DNA from: Rhizobiales bacterium 62-47
GTDB lineage: Bacteria > Pseudomonadota > Alphaproteobacteria > Rhizobiales > Xanthobacteraceae
Length of the DNA: 32,443 nt
Assembly: GCA_001899255.1 (NCBI GenBank)
Contig: MKVX01000022.1
Span: 1 to 32,443, forward strand
Direction: 5' to 3'
Shown here: positions 15,448 through 22,745 of the stretch, in pieces
Position numbering within the stretch: the first letter of the stretch is position 1
Layout of the letters: every line of letters starts with the position of its first letter
Made by a program: the position numbers and the translations under genes
The notes under the pieces: generated by a model
The model's database searches: none
Told to the model about the DNA's origin: nothing
The model's input: the letters and a program-made list of their open reading frames with translations, nothing else

Positions 15448-17583
15448 TCAGAACTCGGCGTGTGCGCGAAGCGACAGAATCGAAGCTGGTCCGCGGTCGG
15501 CGTTGTAGGCGGGGTTTGCAACAAACTGATAGTCGAAGGTGACGGCGCTCCAATCGTTGAACCGCAGGGCGTAGTATGCCTCGATGATCGACTCGTGACC
15601 GTAACGCAGCCGCCCATCACCGATCAGCAATCCCGTGCCTCCCGCAGCGAGGAAATCACGATGTGCGCGTGACAGGCCGTTGACCGCAGCCCCGAGCCCA
15701 ATGGTGTCCGAGGGCCGTCCCCATGCGGTGCCCTTCAGGGCGAAACCGCCGGAAATGCTGCGGTCGATATCCGTGAAGGATAGAATTTCGGTTCGACCGT
15801 CGTTCCAGCTTGCACGGGCGAAAAGCCCGAGGTCAGCCGTCAAAGCCTGTTCGATGTTCCCGTAAAAGCCATATTTATTCTGATTGCGGCGCAGGGCCGT
15901 CATCGCATCGTTGATATCCGTTTGCGGACTTGCCTGGGCGATGTCGATGGCATCGCGATACGCGCCGGTGCGGCCGCGGTTGACGAAAGTGCCAATGCGA
16001 ACCTTACCGGGCTGCCCGAACAGGCTGTGCCGTTCCTCGAACTCGACGACGCCGCCACCGCCGCCCTTGAAGACCAGGACGTCGCTGTTTGGCTGCTCCG
16101 GCACCTGGAAGGCGCCCGCTCGCACGGCCCAATTCTTCTGATTAAGCTCGATCACCGCGCCGCGCGTGAAGCCCGGCAGGTCGGCGGGAAAATCATAGGC
16201 CCCCGATGACCAGATCGCCCAATTCATGAAATCGGCGCGCGGATCCTTGGCATAGGCATTGGCGTCGAAGAAGTCTCCAACTGCGAAACGGCCAACCGTG
16301 ACGGTGATGCGATTGATATCGCGTCGTCCCGCCAGTTGCAGAGGGCCGTCCGCGACATCCTCCTGCTCGCCGCCGAGACCAAATGTCTGCCGAACATAGT
16401 AGCGCTGAGCGCGGAATTTTGGAAATTCTGTCCCGCCTTTTTGCGCTTCTCCATTTGGAAAACCTGCGAGTCCGAGCGTTCCGTTCAGTCCGAAGCCCTG
16501 GGCCAGTTCGGGATTGAAGTAGAACTCACCACCCTCCCAAAGCCGCACGCCGAGAAAAGCATCCGCGGTCCATGTCTCGCGCAGTTGCCCGCCGCCGGGG
16601 AGACTGTTGGCGGACGCGTAAGGAGATCGAATTGCAGGATAGCCCTGGGCAATGAATGTTGTCTGGCCATGAACATTCCAGTCCGGCGATGCTTCGCCAG
16701 TCGCCGATGGTTTCGCGAGTGCCGAGACCCCATCACCCAGTCGGTAGTTCAGACCAAATGTGATCCTTTGGACTTGAGGGTGGACCGAAACGTCGCGCAG
16801 TCCAGTTCCATCGAGTCGATAGATCGAAGAAGCCAAATCGAGGTAGTCGTACTCAGCGCGTGCGGTCCACGGTCCTCCCAAGGCCATTTCGATACCTACG
16901 CCCGCCGTCCACCCAGCGTGCCAGCGCCTCAGCTTCGACAAAACGGCGCCGTCATCTCCATTGATGTCGACCTTCGTTCGTGCCCAAGCAAACCCGCCCG
17001 TTGCATAGGGGAGGAATGGGCCGAACGCATAGCCGATCCTGGCGCGCACTGTCCCCATCGCGTCCAGGGTCGTATTGAAGGGAGCAGCAGTCCGACGCGT
17101 CTCGTCGGGCGGACTCACGAATGTGATGTCGGCTTCTGTGCCAAGTACCCAGCCATCACCTGGCTGAAAGTTGTAGCCCCCCTGAAGGCCGCCGATCATC
17201 CCCGTCACCGTCGGCGGCAGGCCAACTGACTGATTCAAGATCGCGTTCGTCCCTGGACCAAGATCGCCGGTCCCGAAACCGGTGTGACCACCAAAATAGA
17301 TGCCCGACCAATCGACCTTGTTCGTTTTCGCGCTGCTCTCACGTGAAGCTTCCGGCAACTTCGTGGGCGTCGCCGGAATGGGTTGAGCATCTGGGCGGTC
17401 GGCAGTCGTTTGAAGCTCTTGCGCATGCGCCTTGGCGATCTGAAGAATTGCCACGATGCCGAGTGCCAGCAAATAGAAGGCGATCGCCATAAATCGGCAA
17501 AAAAGGACTCGGCGATTCCTGAAAACCCTCAATCCGGCAGCGCTCGCGGTATTGAAGAATCCTGGGGCGGCAAAATAGTTCAT
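15448..17583 (-). CDS. Two-domain outer-membrane porin: RopB/Omp25-like barrel fused to OprB-like carbohydrate porin
   Basis: This protein is 711 aa. A long basic N-terminus and a hydrophobic signal segment end AKAHA (about residue 54), followed by a Pro-rich linker. The first domain, about 85-285, begins VDWSGIYFGGHTGFG and shows repeated aromatic beta strands (GWVLGTEADITF, FLPYATGGFAWA, WTARAEYDYLDL, RITFGLNYRLG), as in Omp25/RopB small barrels. The second domain, about 305-711, has OprB-type features (WNVHGQTTFIAQGY, FYFNPELAQGFGL, RITVTVGRFAVGDFFDAN, NWAVRAGAFQVPE) and ends with an aromatic-terminated strand (RAHAEF). The ATG at 17583 has AGGAG 7 nt upstream; a frame to 17625 lacks support. 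Substrate unknown. Confidence 0.88.
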   Translation of the reverse strand: MNYFAAPGFFNTASAAGLRVFRNRRVLFCRFMAIAFYLLALGIVAILQIAKAHAQELQTTADRPDAQPIPATPTKLPEASRESSAKTNKVDWSGIYFGGHTGFGTGDLGPGTNAILNQSVGLPPTVTGMIGGLQGGYNFQPGDGWVLGTEADITFVSPPDETRRTAAPFNTTLDAMGTVRARIGYAFGPFLPYATGGFAWARTKVDINGDDGAVLSKLRRWHAGWTAGVGIEMALGGPWTARAEYDYLDLASSIYRLDGTGLRDVSVHPQVQRITFGLNYRLGDGVSALAKPSATGEASPDWNVHGQTTFIAQGYPAIRSPYASANSLPGGGQLRETWTADAFLGVRLWEGGEFYFNPELAQGFGLNGTLGLAGFPNGEAQKGGTEFPKFRAQRYYVRQTFGLGGEQEDVADGPLQLAGRRDINRITVTVGRFAVGDFFDANAYAKDPRADFMNWAIWSSGAYDFPADLPGFTRGAVIELNQKNWAVRAGAFQVPEQPNSDVLVFKGGGGGVVEFEERHSLFGQPGKVRIGTFVNRGRTGAYRDAIDIAQASPQTDINDAMTALRRNQNKYGFYGNIEQALTADLGLFARASWNDGRTEILSFTDIDRSISGGFALKGTAWGRPSDTIGLGAAVNGLSRAHRDFLAAGGTGLLIGDGRLRYGHESIIEAYYALRFNDWSAVTFDYQFVANPAYNADRGPASILSLRAHAEF

Positions 17584-17621
17584 GGGGCACTCCTGGCGTC
17601 GGGTTACGAGAGCGCCCGTCG

Positions 17622-17681
17622 CCAATAACTCCGAGCCGCCCTGCTAGTTTTGTCGTGAATTCAAATGGCGCGAGTTATTGG
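17622..17681 (-). promoter_or_regulatory. 10-bp perfect inverted repeat in the porin leader
   Basis: CCAATAACTC (17622-17631) and GAGTTATTGG (17672-17681) are perfect complements separated by 40 nt. They lie 39 nt upstream of the porin start codon. The distal arm falls inside a possible 21-codon leader frame and the proximal arm lies after its stop. In the transcript this gives a stem with a 40-nt loop, a layout seen in translation-coupled leaders; it could equally be an operator or remnant element ends. Confidence 0.45.
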
Positions 17682-17709
17682 TCGCGCCGCGACTAGACGG
17701 GTCGTCCAT
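17644..17709 (-). CDS. Possible 21-aa leader peptide upstream of the porin
   Basis: A 22-codon frame starts at an ATG with a strong AAGGAG Shine-Dalgarno sequence 6 nt upstream and ends 60 nt before the porin start. The predicted peptide is hydrophilic (MDDPSSRGATNNSRH..., no transmembrane segment). One arm of the 10-bp inverted repeat lies within it. The strong ribosome site is the only direct support; conservation is not known. Confidence 0.28.
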   Translation of the reverse strand: MDDPSSRGATNNSRHLNSRQN

Positions 17710-18145
17710 TTGAAGCTCCTTGCTGATCGAAACCCGGTTCGGGCCCGGGCCTCGTGCTTTGTTTCCATGCAAGCAATCGTTTTGCGCTTGTGTGGCTCAC
17801 CAGCGGCAATGCCGCATTCGCGATATCGCCGCTCTGTTCAACCGCGCGCCGCCGCGTAGTAGGAATCTGAGCTTGGAACCGTCCAGTAGGCGGCGACGAG
17901 CAAGGTGGACGGCCACACGCGTCAGGAGCGTCGCCGAAACCGCCAAAGCCCAGCACAAACGTCTGTTCAACCGGTTCCGAAGCGAGGACAGGACATCGCG
18001 GGGCTCCCGATTGTGGGGCGGACGCGGCGCCTGTCGCCTCGGCTGCTTCGGTGGCGGCCCTCGTCTCGGGCGGTCTCCAGCCTGCGGCGGCGCAAATCTG
18101 AGGATCAACGATGTGGACATGATCATGATCTCTCATGCGTCGCCG
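17710..18145. other. Spacer between mgtA and the porin leader
   Basis: A minus-strand frame of 147 codons (17693-18136) begins 9 nt after the mgtA stop, but it lacks a ribosome site and has a low-complexity Ala/Pro composition with no recognised pattern, so it is not called. A GC-rich hairpin (CCCGG/CCGGG, near 17735-17755) could act as a weak terminator or leader structure. The porin promoter presumably lies here, but I cannot place its -35/-10 elements. Confidence 0.4.
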
Positions 18146-20860
18146 TCAGAGCCATTGTCCGAACCGGCGGATGTAGACGGTCTTCATCAGTTGAGCGACG
18201 AGGCAGTAGCAGAGCAGCGTGCCAGCCAGCCACGGGAAGTAAGCGATAGGCAGTGGCTGCAATCCGATGGCCGCGCCCAGCGGAGAGAAAGGCAAATAAA
18301 TCCCCAGCACACAGATGACGCTCGACATCAGCAGCACTGGCAAAGCCGCTGTACTGTTGACGAATGGAATCTTCTGGGTACGCAGCATGTGGACCACGAG
18401 TGTCTGAGAAAGAAGGCCCTCGATGAACCAGCCCGACTGAAAGAGCGACTGATGCTCTGGAGCATTGGCGGCAAAGACGAACCACATCAGAGCGAACGTC
18501 GTGATGTCGAAGATCGAGGACGTCGGTCCGATCCAGATCATGAAGCGACCGATATTCTTGGCATCCCACTTCCGCGGCCTGCTGAGGAATTCCTTGTCCA
18601 TGTGATCCCAAGGCAGCGCCAATTGGGAAATGTCGTACATCAGGTTTTGCACGAGCAAATGGATCGACAGCATCGGCAGGAACGGAATGAATGCGCTCGC
18701 CACCAGCACCGAAAACACATTTCCGAAGTTGGAGCTGGCGGTCATATTGAGGTATTTCATGATGTTGCCGAAGGTTTCGCGCCCCTTCAGCACACCCTCC
18801 TCAAGAACCATCAAGCTCTTCTCGAGCAGGATAATATCGGCCGACTCCTTCGCGATATCAGCGCCGCTGTCGACGGAAATGCCAACATCGGCATCGCGCA
18901 GCGCCGGAGCGTCATTGATGCCGTCGCCGAGGAAGCCGACGGTGTGCCCGTTGGCCTGGAGTGCCTGTAGCACGCGTGACTTCTGAAGCGGCGTCAGCTT
19001 CGCGAAGATCGTCCGCTCCTCGACCAAGGTCCGGAGTGCGGCGTCGTCCAGTTTTTCAATATCGCGACCGAGCACCGGCTGGCCCGGTTCAAGTCCCACT
19101 TCACGGCAGATCTTGCTGCTGACAACCGCATTGTCGCCGGTAAGAACCTTGACCCTGACGCCGTGTTCGGCGAGCGCCGCGATCGCTGGTCCAGCCGTCT
19201 CCTTCGGCGGGTCGAGGAAAGTCAGGAACCCCTGAATCGTGAGATCGGTTTCGTCCTCGATGGCATAATGCGTATTGGTGTCGGACGCCGCGAACTCACG
19301 GGTGGCGACGACCAGCACACGGAACCCGTCTTCGTTGTAGGCGCGTGCCAGCGCGGCCAGGCTTTTGCGCTCCGCGTCGCCGAGGCGGATTACGCCTTCG
19401 CCACTCCTGACGCGCGTGGAGATTGACAGCATCTCCTCCACTGCGCCCTTGCAGATGAGCAGATGATCTCCCGCTTCGCCCTCGACGACCACCGAGAGCC
19501 GGCGACGCACGAAGTCGAAGGGCAACTCGTCGACTTTCCGGTAGCTCGCGGCTGCGTTCGTGATGGCTGGCTCCGCGCCGGCAAATCGCACGACGGCCTG
19601 GTCCATCAAGTTCTTCACGCCGCTCTGGTGATAGCTGTTCAACCAGCCCAACCGGAGAACGTCGGCGTTTGGTTGCCCGGTAACGTCGACGTGGTGCTCC
19701 AGAATGATCTTGTCCTGGGTAAGCGTGCCGGTCTTGTCCGTGCAGAGAACATCCATCGCGCCGAAGTTCTGAATGGCGTTGAGCCGCTTCACGACGACCT
19801 TGCGCCGGGCCATTGCAACGGCGCCCTTGGCGAGATTCGACGAAACGATCATCGGCAGCATTTCGGGGGTAAGTCCGACGGCGACGGCAAGGCCGAACAA
19901 CAGCGCTTCCACCCAGTCGCCTTTGGTCAGGCCGTTGATGACAAAGACGACAGGAACCATGACGAGCATGAAGCGGATGAGCAGCCAGCTCACACTGTTG
20001 ATGCCGCGATCGAACGCCGTTTGAGCGCGCGATCCGACGATCGCCTTGGCTAACGATCCGAAATAGGTGCGAGCACCCGTGGCAACGACAAGCGCGGTCG
20101 CCGTGCCGCTCACGACGTTGGTGCCCATGAAGCAGACGTTGGGCATGTCGAGCGCGTTCATTTCGCTGGACGCTACGCTCGCCGCGGACTTCTCGGCGAC
20201 AGACCCGAGCGTGTCATACTTCTCAACAGGGATGGCCTCACCGGTGAGCACTGCCTGGCTCACAAACAGATCGCGGGATTCGATCAGCCTCACGTCTGCC
20301 GGGATCATATCCCCTGCTGAAAGACGCACGATGTCGCCGGCGACGATCTCTCGCATCGGGATTTCGAATGCTTCGGGATTTGACGTTGCCGATCCTCGAC
20401 GAAGAACCGTCGCCGTCGTGCGGACCATCGCCTTCAGAGCTTCGGCCGCAGCGCTCGATCGGTACTCCTGAACGAAGCGCATCAAGGCGCTGGCAAGCAC
20501 CATCACGATGATGATGGTGACTTTTGTCGGATCCGCATCCTCGCCATGTTGAAGCCGAAGCCAGATGTCCGTTACAGCGCTGATCCCAGCCAGGATCAGC
20601 AGCACTGCAATGAACGGATTCTTGAAAGCGCCAAAAAACTGAACAACCGCTGGCAGGCGTCGCTCTTGCGCAACCTCATTGGGGCCGTCTTTTGCCAGCC
20701 GTTCGATCGCATCTCGGGCAATCAGGCCGTTGCGGTCGCCTTTGACGTTTTCGAAGGTGTCATCCAACCCATTCTGGGCTTCACGGACCGCCTTCATCGA
20801 CAGCTTGCGTTCGTCTTTTCCGCGCGGCTTGAGAGCCGCCTTGAGGATGGGGGCATTCAT
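18146..20860 (-). CDS. mgtA: MgtA-type magnesium-translocating P-type ATPase
   Basis: This 904-aa protein is close to the usual MgtA length. It is a P3B-type inner-membrane ATPase that imports Mg2+ in characterised homologues. It shows a TGE motif in the actuator domain (206-208), phosphorylation motif DKTGT (375-379), TGDN (574-577) and hinge GDGIND (645-650). Membrane helices lie around 84-128, 290-335 and in the C-terminal third, and PEMLP (332-336) is the M4 metal-binding region of this class. The ATG at 20860 has AGGAG 9 nt upstream. The frame continues 57 codons further upstream through a strong hairpin, which is more likely leader RNA than protein. It heads a minus-strand run with the porin, mgtC and a two-component system. 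Confidence 0.95.
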   Translation of the reverse strand: MNAPILKAALKPRGKDERKLSMKAVREAQNGLDDTFENVKGDRNGLIARDAIERLAKDGPNEVAQERRLPAVVQFFGAFKNPFIAVLLILAGISAVTDIWLRLQHGEDADPTKVTIIIVMVLASALMRFVQEYRSSAAAEALKAMVRTTATVLRRGSATSNPEAFEIPMREIVAGDIVRLSAGDMIPADVRLIESRDLFVSQAVLTGEAIPVEKYDTLGSVAEKSAASVASSEMNALDMPNVCFMGTNVVSGTATALVVATGARTYFGSLAKAIVGSRAQTAFDRGINSVSWLLIRFMLVMVPVVFVINGLTKGDWVEALLFGLAVAVGLTPEMLPMIVSSNLAKGAVAMARRKVVVKRLNAIQNFGAMDVLCTDKTGTLTQDKIILEHHVDVTGQPNADVLRLGWLNSYHQSGVKNLMDQAVVRFAGAEPAITNAAASYRKVDELPFDFVRRRLSVVVEGEAGDHLLICKGAVEEMLSISTRVRSGEGVIRLGDAERKSLAALARAYNEDGFRVLVVATREFAASDTNTHYAIEDETDLTIQGFLTFLDPPKETAGPAIAALAEHGVRVKVLTGDNAVVSSKICREVGLEPGQPVLGRDIEKLDDAALRTLVEERTIFAKLTPLQKSRVLQALQANGHTVGFLGDGINDAPALRDADVGISVDSGADIAKESADIILLEKSLMVLEEGVLKGRETFGNIMKYLNMTASSNFGNVFSVLVASAFIPFLPMLSIHLLVQNLMYDISQLALPWDHMDKEFLSRPRKWDAKNIGRFMIWIGPTSSIFDITTFALMWFVFAANAPEHQSLFQSGWFIEGLLSQTLVVHMLRTQKIPFVNSTAALPVLLMSSVICVLGIYLPFSPLGAAIGLQPLPIAYFPWLAGTLLCYCLVAQLMKTVYIRRFGQWL

Positions 20861-20878
20861 TGGATGAATCTCCTGCCG

Positions 20879-20923
20879 CAAGCGCCGAGACCATGCGCCT
20901 CTCGGCACGGTCTTCGGCGCTTG
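20879..20923 (-). promoter_or_regulatory. Strong hairpin in the mgtA leader, next to the Shine-Dalgarno sequence
   Basis: AAGCGCCGAGACC (20880-20892) pairs with GGTCTTCGGCGCTT (20909-20922) with one bulged base, and a C-G pair closes it further out. The loop is 16 nt. In the transcript its 3' side ends 4 nt before the AGGAG of mgtA (20870-20874). Such a structure could control ribosome access. Known mgtA leaders respond to Mg2+ or to proline-codon translation; whether this one does is unknown. Confidence 0.5.
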
Positions 20924-21139
20924 GGGTCTTGGTCGGCTGAGGGGATAATGAAACCGATGCATCTTCACGACGCTCGGCATTCGGACCGCGCTTGAGCAGC
21001 GCAGCCGCTCTTCACCAGGGAGGGTCCGCACCTTCGCGCGACCGTGCGATTCTGCGCGAGTACGGATTGCCGCCCCGGCGGGGGTGAAGCCCGTCCAGGC
21101 CGGCGGACACCAGAACCATCGCCGTGCTGGCCTTATGCA
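20924..21139. other. Remaining mgtA leader region
   Basis: The space between the 98-aa gene and mgtA is about 300 nt, including the hairpins listed at each end. The minus strand holds a 35-codon frame (21012-21119) starting MVLVSAGLDGLHP and ending DPPW before its stop, with only a weak AAGG ribosome site. No known Mg2+ riboswitch could be recognised by eye. It probably serves as a long 5' leader for mgtA. Confidence 0.35.
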
Positions 21140-21169
21140 GCGTGAGGGAATGCATCACACGCCTCACGC
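21140..21169 (-). terminator. Hairpin at the end of the 98-aa gene
   Basis: GCGTGAGG (21140-21147) and CCTCACGC (21162-21169) are a perfect 8-bp inverted repeat with a 14-nt loop. It overlaps the stop codon of the 98-aa gene at 21164. No U-tract follows, so this is at best a weak terminator, or a processing or stability structure between that gene and mgtA. Confidence 0.35.
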
Positions 21170-21460
21170 CGCAAAGCGACCATGCTGGTAAACTGCAAGA
21201 AGGAGTCCGGCGCGCTCGATCAATCGGCGCAACCCGCCGCCCGTGTCTGGTTCGGCGTCAAGCATCCAGATGCATTCGAGCCGACCGGTCTCGCCATTGA
21301 CACGCCACGCCGCGACCAGTCGAGTCCGGTTCGTGCGGGGAGACTTCGTGAAAGGACGGTCACGCTCGCATCGCGGGTCGGCGAATGCGGGATTGCGTTT
21401 CGGCGAGGCGATCCGCGAAACGCGGAGCGAAGCCGGCAGAGTAAAAAATTGGAGAGTCAT
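21164..21460 (-). CDS. 98-aa protein of unknown function upstream of mgtA
   Basis: The ATG at 21460 is preceded by a near-perfect GGAGGTGA Shine-Dalgarno sequence at correct spacing, which strongly supports translation. The N-terminal half is basic and looks disordered. The C-terminal half has a compact pattern RTRLVAAWRVNGETGRLECIW followed by a helix (LRRLIERAGLLLAVYQ). I associate this TRLVA-W-TGRLE-W pattern with short uncharacterised proteins of Nitrobacteraceae, from memory only. There is no signal peptide or transmembrane segment. It is co-directional with mgtA, about 300 nt upstream, and may share its transcript. Confidence 0.65.
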   Translation of the reverse strand: MTLQFFTLPASLRVSRIASPKRNPAFADPRCERDRPFTKSPRTNRTRLVAAWRVNGETGRLECIWMLDAEPDTGGGLRRLIERAGLLLAVYQHGRFAA

Positions 21461-22045
21461 GTCTCACCTCCGTGACGAGCCGCTCGGCCGTCACAGGCGA
21501 GACTGATGATTCAGACTCGCGAGAACGACCTGAGCGGCACGCTTGCTCGACTACTGTCGCTTGGCATTGCTCGTTGATCCTCATGCGTCGGCAGCGGGTT
21601 GGAGCCGCTAGATGACATTGGCTGGATATCACCGTCATTCCTTGAGTGACAGTGTCTTGCGGGGTTGATCCGATATACAAAACAATATCCGGGATATACC
21701 ATCGTATATTGTAAGGTCTTCGGCGATAACTACCTGCGCAATATCAAGCCGCTTAGACTCACCGGACACGGGCGCGTCGACTTCACTAGCGATGTGATCG
21801 CTCTGATTTATTTCGATCCGAGGTCTAGTGTGGGTATCGATATGGTTCTTGTCGAGCGCATCGTCGCGCGAAGCCCTCGTCTTCGGCGATTGCTTTATTC
21901 GTTGTCCTTAACCTTTCTGAAAGCGGCGTTTCGGTTTCGCCGCACGGGCTTGGATGCCTTTGCCCGACCGACATTGCGTTTATCGCAGTGTCTCTTTCGT
22001 ACTGCCTCTTCGCGGATACGACGTCGTTATGCAGCCGAGCCGAAA
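21461..22045. other. Intergenic region with AT-rich regulatory block
   Basis: A plus-strand frame starting at 21665 runs into the 86-aa gene, but its first 127 codons show no protein-like pattern and no ribosome site, so they are treated as non-coding. The block 21660-21715 is clearly AT-rich relative to its surroundings and carries direct and inverted repeats described separately. Promoters for the 98-aa gene (minus) and the small membrane protein (plus) probably lie here. Confidence 0.45.
21671..21712. promoter_or_regulatory. Split motif CGATATAC-N15-ATATACC, copy 2, overlapped by an ACAATAT/ATATTGT inverted repeat
   Basis: GATATAC occurs twice at a 21-nt step (21672 and 21693), giving the same split motif as at 12768-12797. 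A perfect 7-bp inverted repeat, ACAATAT (21682-21688) and ATATTGT (21706-21712), interleaves with it. It is 211 nt upstream of the 98-aa gene and could serve the mgtA transcript. The cognate regulator is unknown; the nearby FixJ-like protein is one candidate. Confidence 0.45.
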
Positions 22046-22306
22046 ATGACGTCGGACTCGCGCTTTGTGCTCCGTCGCCTTTCTCTCAAACTTTTGATCG
22101 TGCTGATCTTTGCCGGTGCTCAAAGCCCGCTGCCCTGGGGATTCGGGAAAGCGCTTACGATGATGCTGTTTATGAGCGCGGCTATCAGCTGTGCCTTGGC
22201 CCTCATGAACCACCAACGATTCAGATTGGGAGTCTTGAGCTACTGGGACGAATCTTTGGCCTTTGTCCTGCTCGGCCAAACCGCGCGGATGGTGTTTCTA
22301 CGTTGA
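22046..22306 (+). CDS. Small predicted membrane protein (86 aa)
   Basis: The protein starts MTSDSRFVLRRLSLKL and has one or two hydrophobic segments (about 13-22 and 30-52: LLIVLIFAGAQ, then TMMLFMSAAISCALALM). A charged region and a C-terminal LSYWDESLAFVLLGQTARMV helix follow. I do not recognise a named family, although a WDE-L-F ending is familiar from short Bradyrhizobium-type membrane proteins. The ribosome site is weak, and the frame is open 127 codons further upstream, so the start is uncertain. Confidence 0.5.
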   Translation: MTSDSRFVLRRLSLKLLIVLIFAGAQSPLPWGFGKALTMMLFMSAAISCALALMNHQRFRLGVLSYWDESLAFVLLGQTARMVFLR

Positions 22307-22451
22307 AGTATTGCGAGTGCGCTATGCCGGGGGCTCTCGTCTTCAAAATACTCGCCAATAACCTGCCACGCGATACGGGAATCGCGAAGGTGGCCGTCGA
22401 GGCGAGACGCGGGGCAGCGACAACCGCCTGCGGCGTCGTTTGGTATTGGTT

Positions 22452-22697
22452 ATGACGGAGCGTCGCACCACTCGCCGTCGCCGCACGCTGTTGACGGGGA
22501 AGATCATTCTCAATCAGCGATCGTCCGTGATAAGTTGCGTCGTCCGAAACTTGTCGGACACAGGCGCCTGCCTCGAAGTTCCTGCTGCCCTGAACATTCC
22601 GGATGCCTTCGAGCTGAAAATAGAACCTGGCGGCGCTTGCTCACAGTGTCGAATAGTCTGGCGGAGCGCTACGCGCATCGGCGTGGCGTTCGATTGA
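22452..22697 (+). CDS. Single-domain PilZ protein
   Basis: This 81-aa protein consists of one PilZ domain. An Arg-rich N-terminus (MTERRTTRRRR) fits the RxxxR part of the cyclic-di-GMP site, and NLSDTG is the (D/N)xSxxG part. Further typical strands are GACLEV, FELKI, CRIVWRSATRIGVAF. Such proteins bind cyclic-di-GMP and act through protein partners in motility, polysaccharide export or stress responses; nothing nearby indicates which. The frame is open four codons upstream via a TTG, and no strong ribosome site is seen at either position. Confidence 0.85.
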   Translation: MTERRTTRRRRTLLTGKIILNQRSSVISCVVRNLSDTGACLEVPAALNIPDAFELKIEPGGACSQCRIVWRSATRIGVAFD

Positions 22698-22711
22698 CAC
22701 AAAGCTAGAAC

Positions 22712-22745
22712 GCGCCTTCACTTTCAAGGGCGAGTGTAAAGGCGC
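22712..22745 (+). terminator. Hairpin downstream of the PilZ gene
   Basis: GCGCCTTCACT (22712-22722) pairs with AGTG-TA-AAGGCGC (22733-22745) with a 2-nt bulge and a 10-nt loop, starting 15 nt after the PilZ stop. No T-tract follows, so it is a candidate terminator or 3'-end stabilising structure rather than a clear intrinsic terminator. Confidence 0.4.

Noticed and set aside
17693-18136. 147-codon minus-strand frame starting 9 nt after the mgtA stop
   Set aside because: Its position suggests an operon member, but it has no Shine-Dalgarno sequence and a low-complexity Ala/Pro/Arg composition, and a second frame overlaps it equally well.
17720-18970. 416-codon plus-strand open frame antisense to mgtA
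   Set aside because: It reads through the antisense of the mgtA 3' half, is rich in Arg, Gln and His, has no ribosome site and shows no protein family pattern.
20861-21031. 57-codon N-terminal extension of MgtA
   Set aside because: The frame is open, but it passes through a strong hairpin. The ATG at 20860 has its own AGGAG, and the extension is Arg/Pro-rich and unlike MgtA N-termini.
21665-22045. 127-codon N-terminal extension of the small membrane protein
   Set aside because: It starts inside the AT-rich repeat block, lacks a ribosome site and has no coherent protein pattern.
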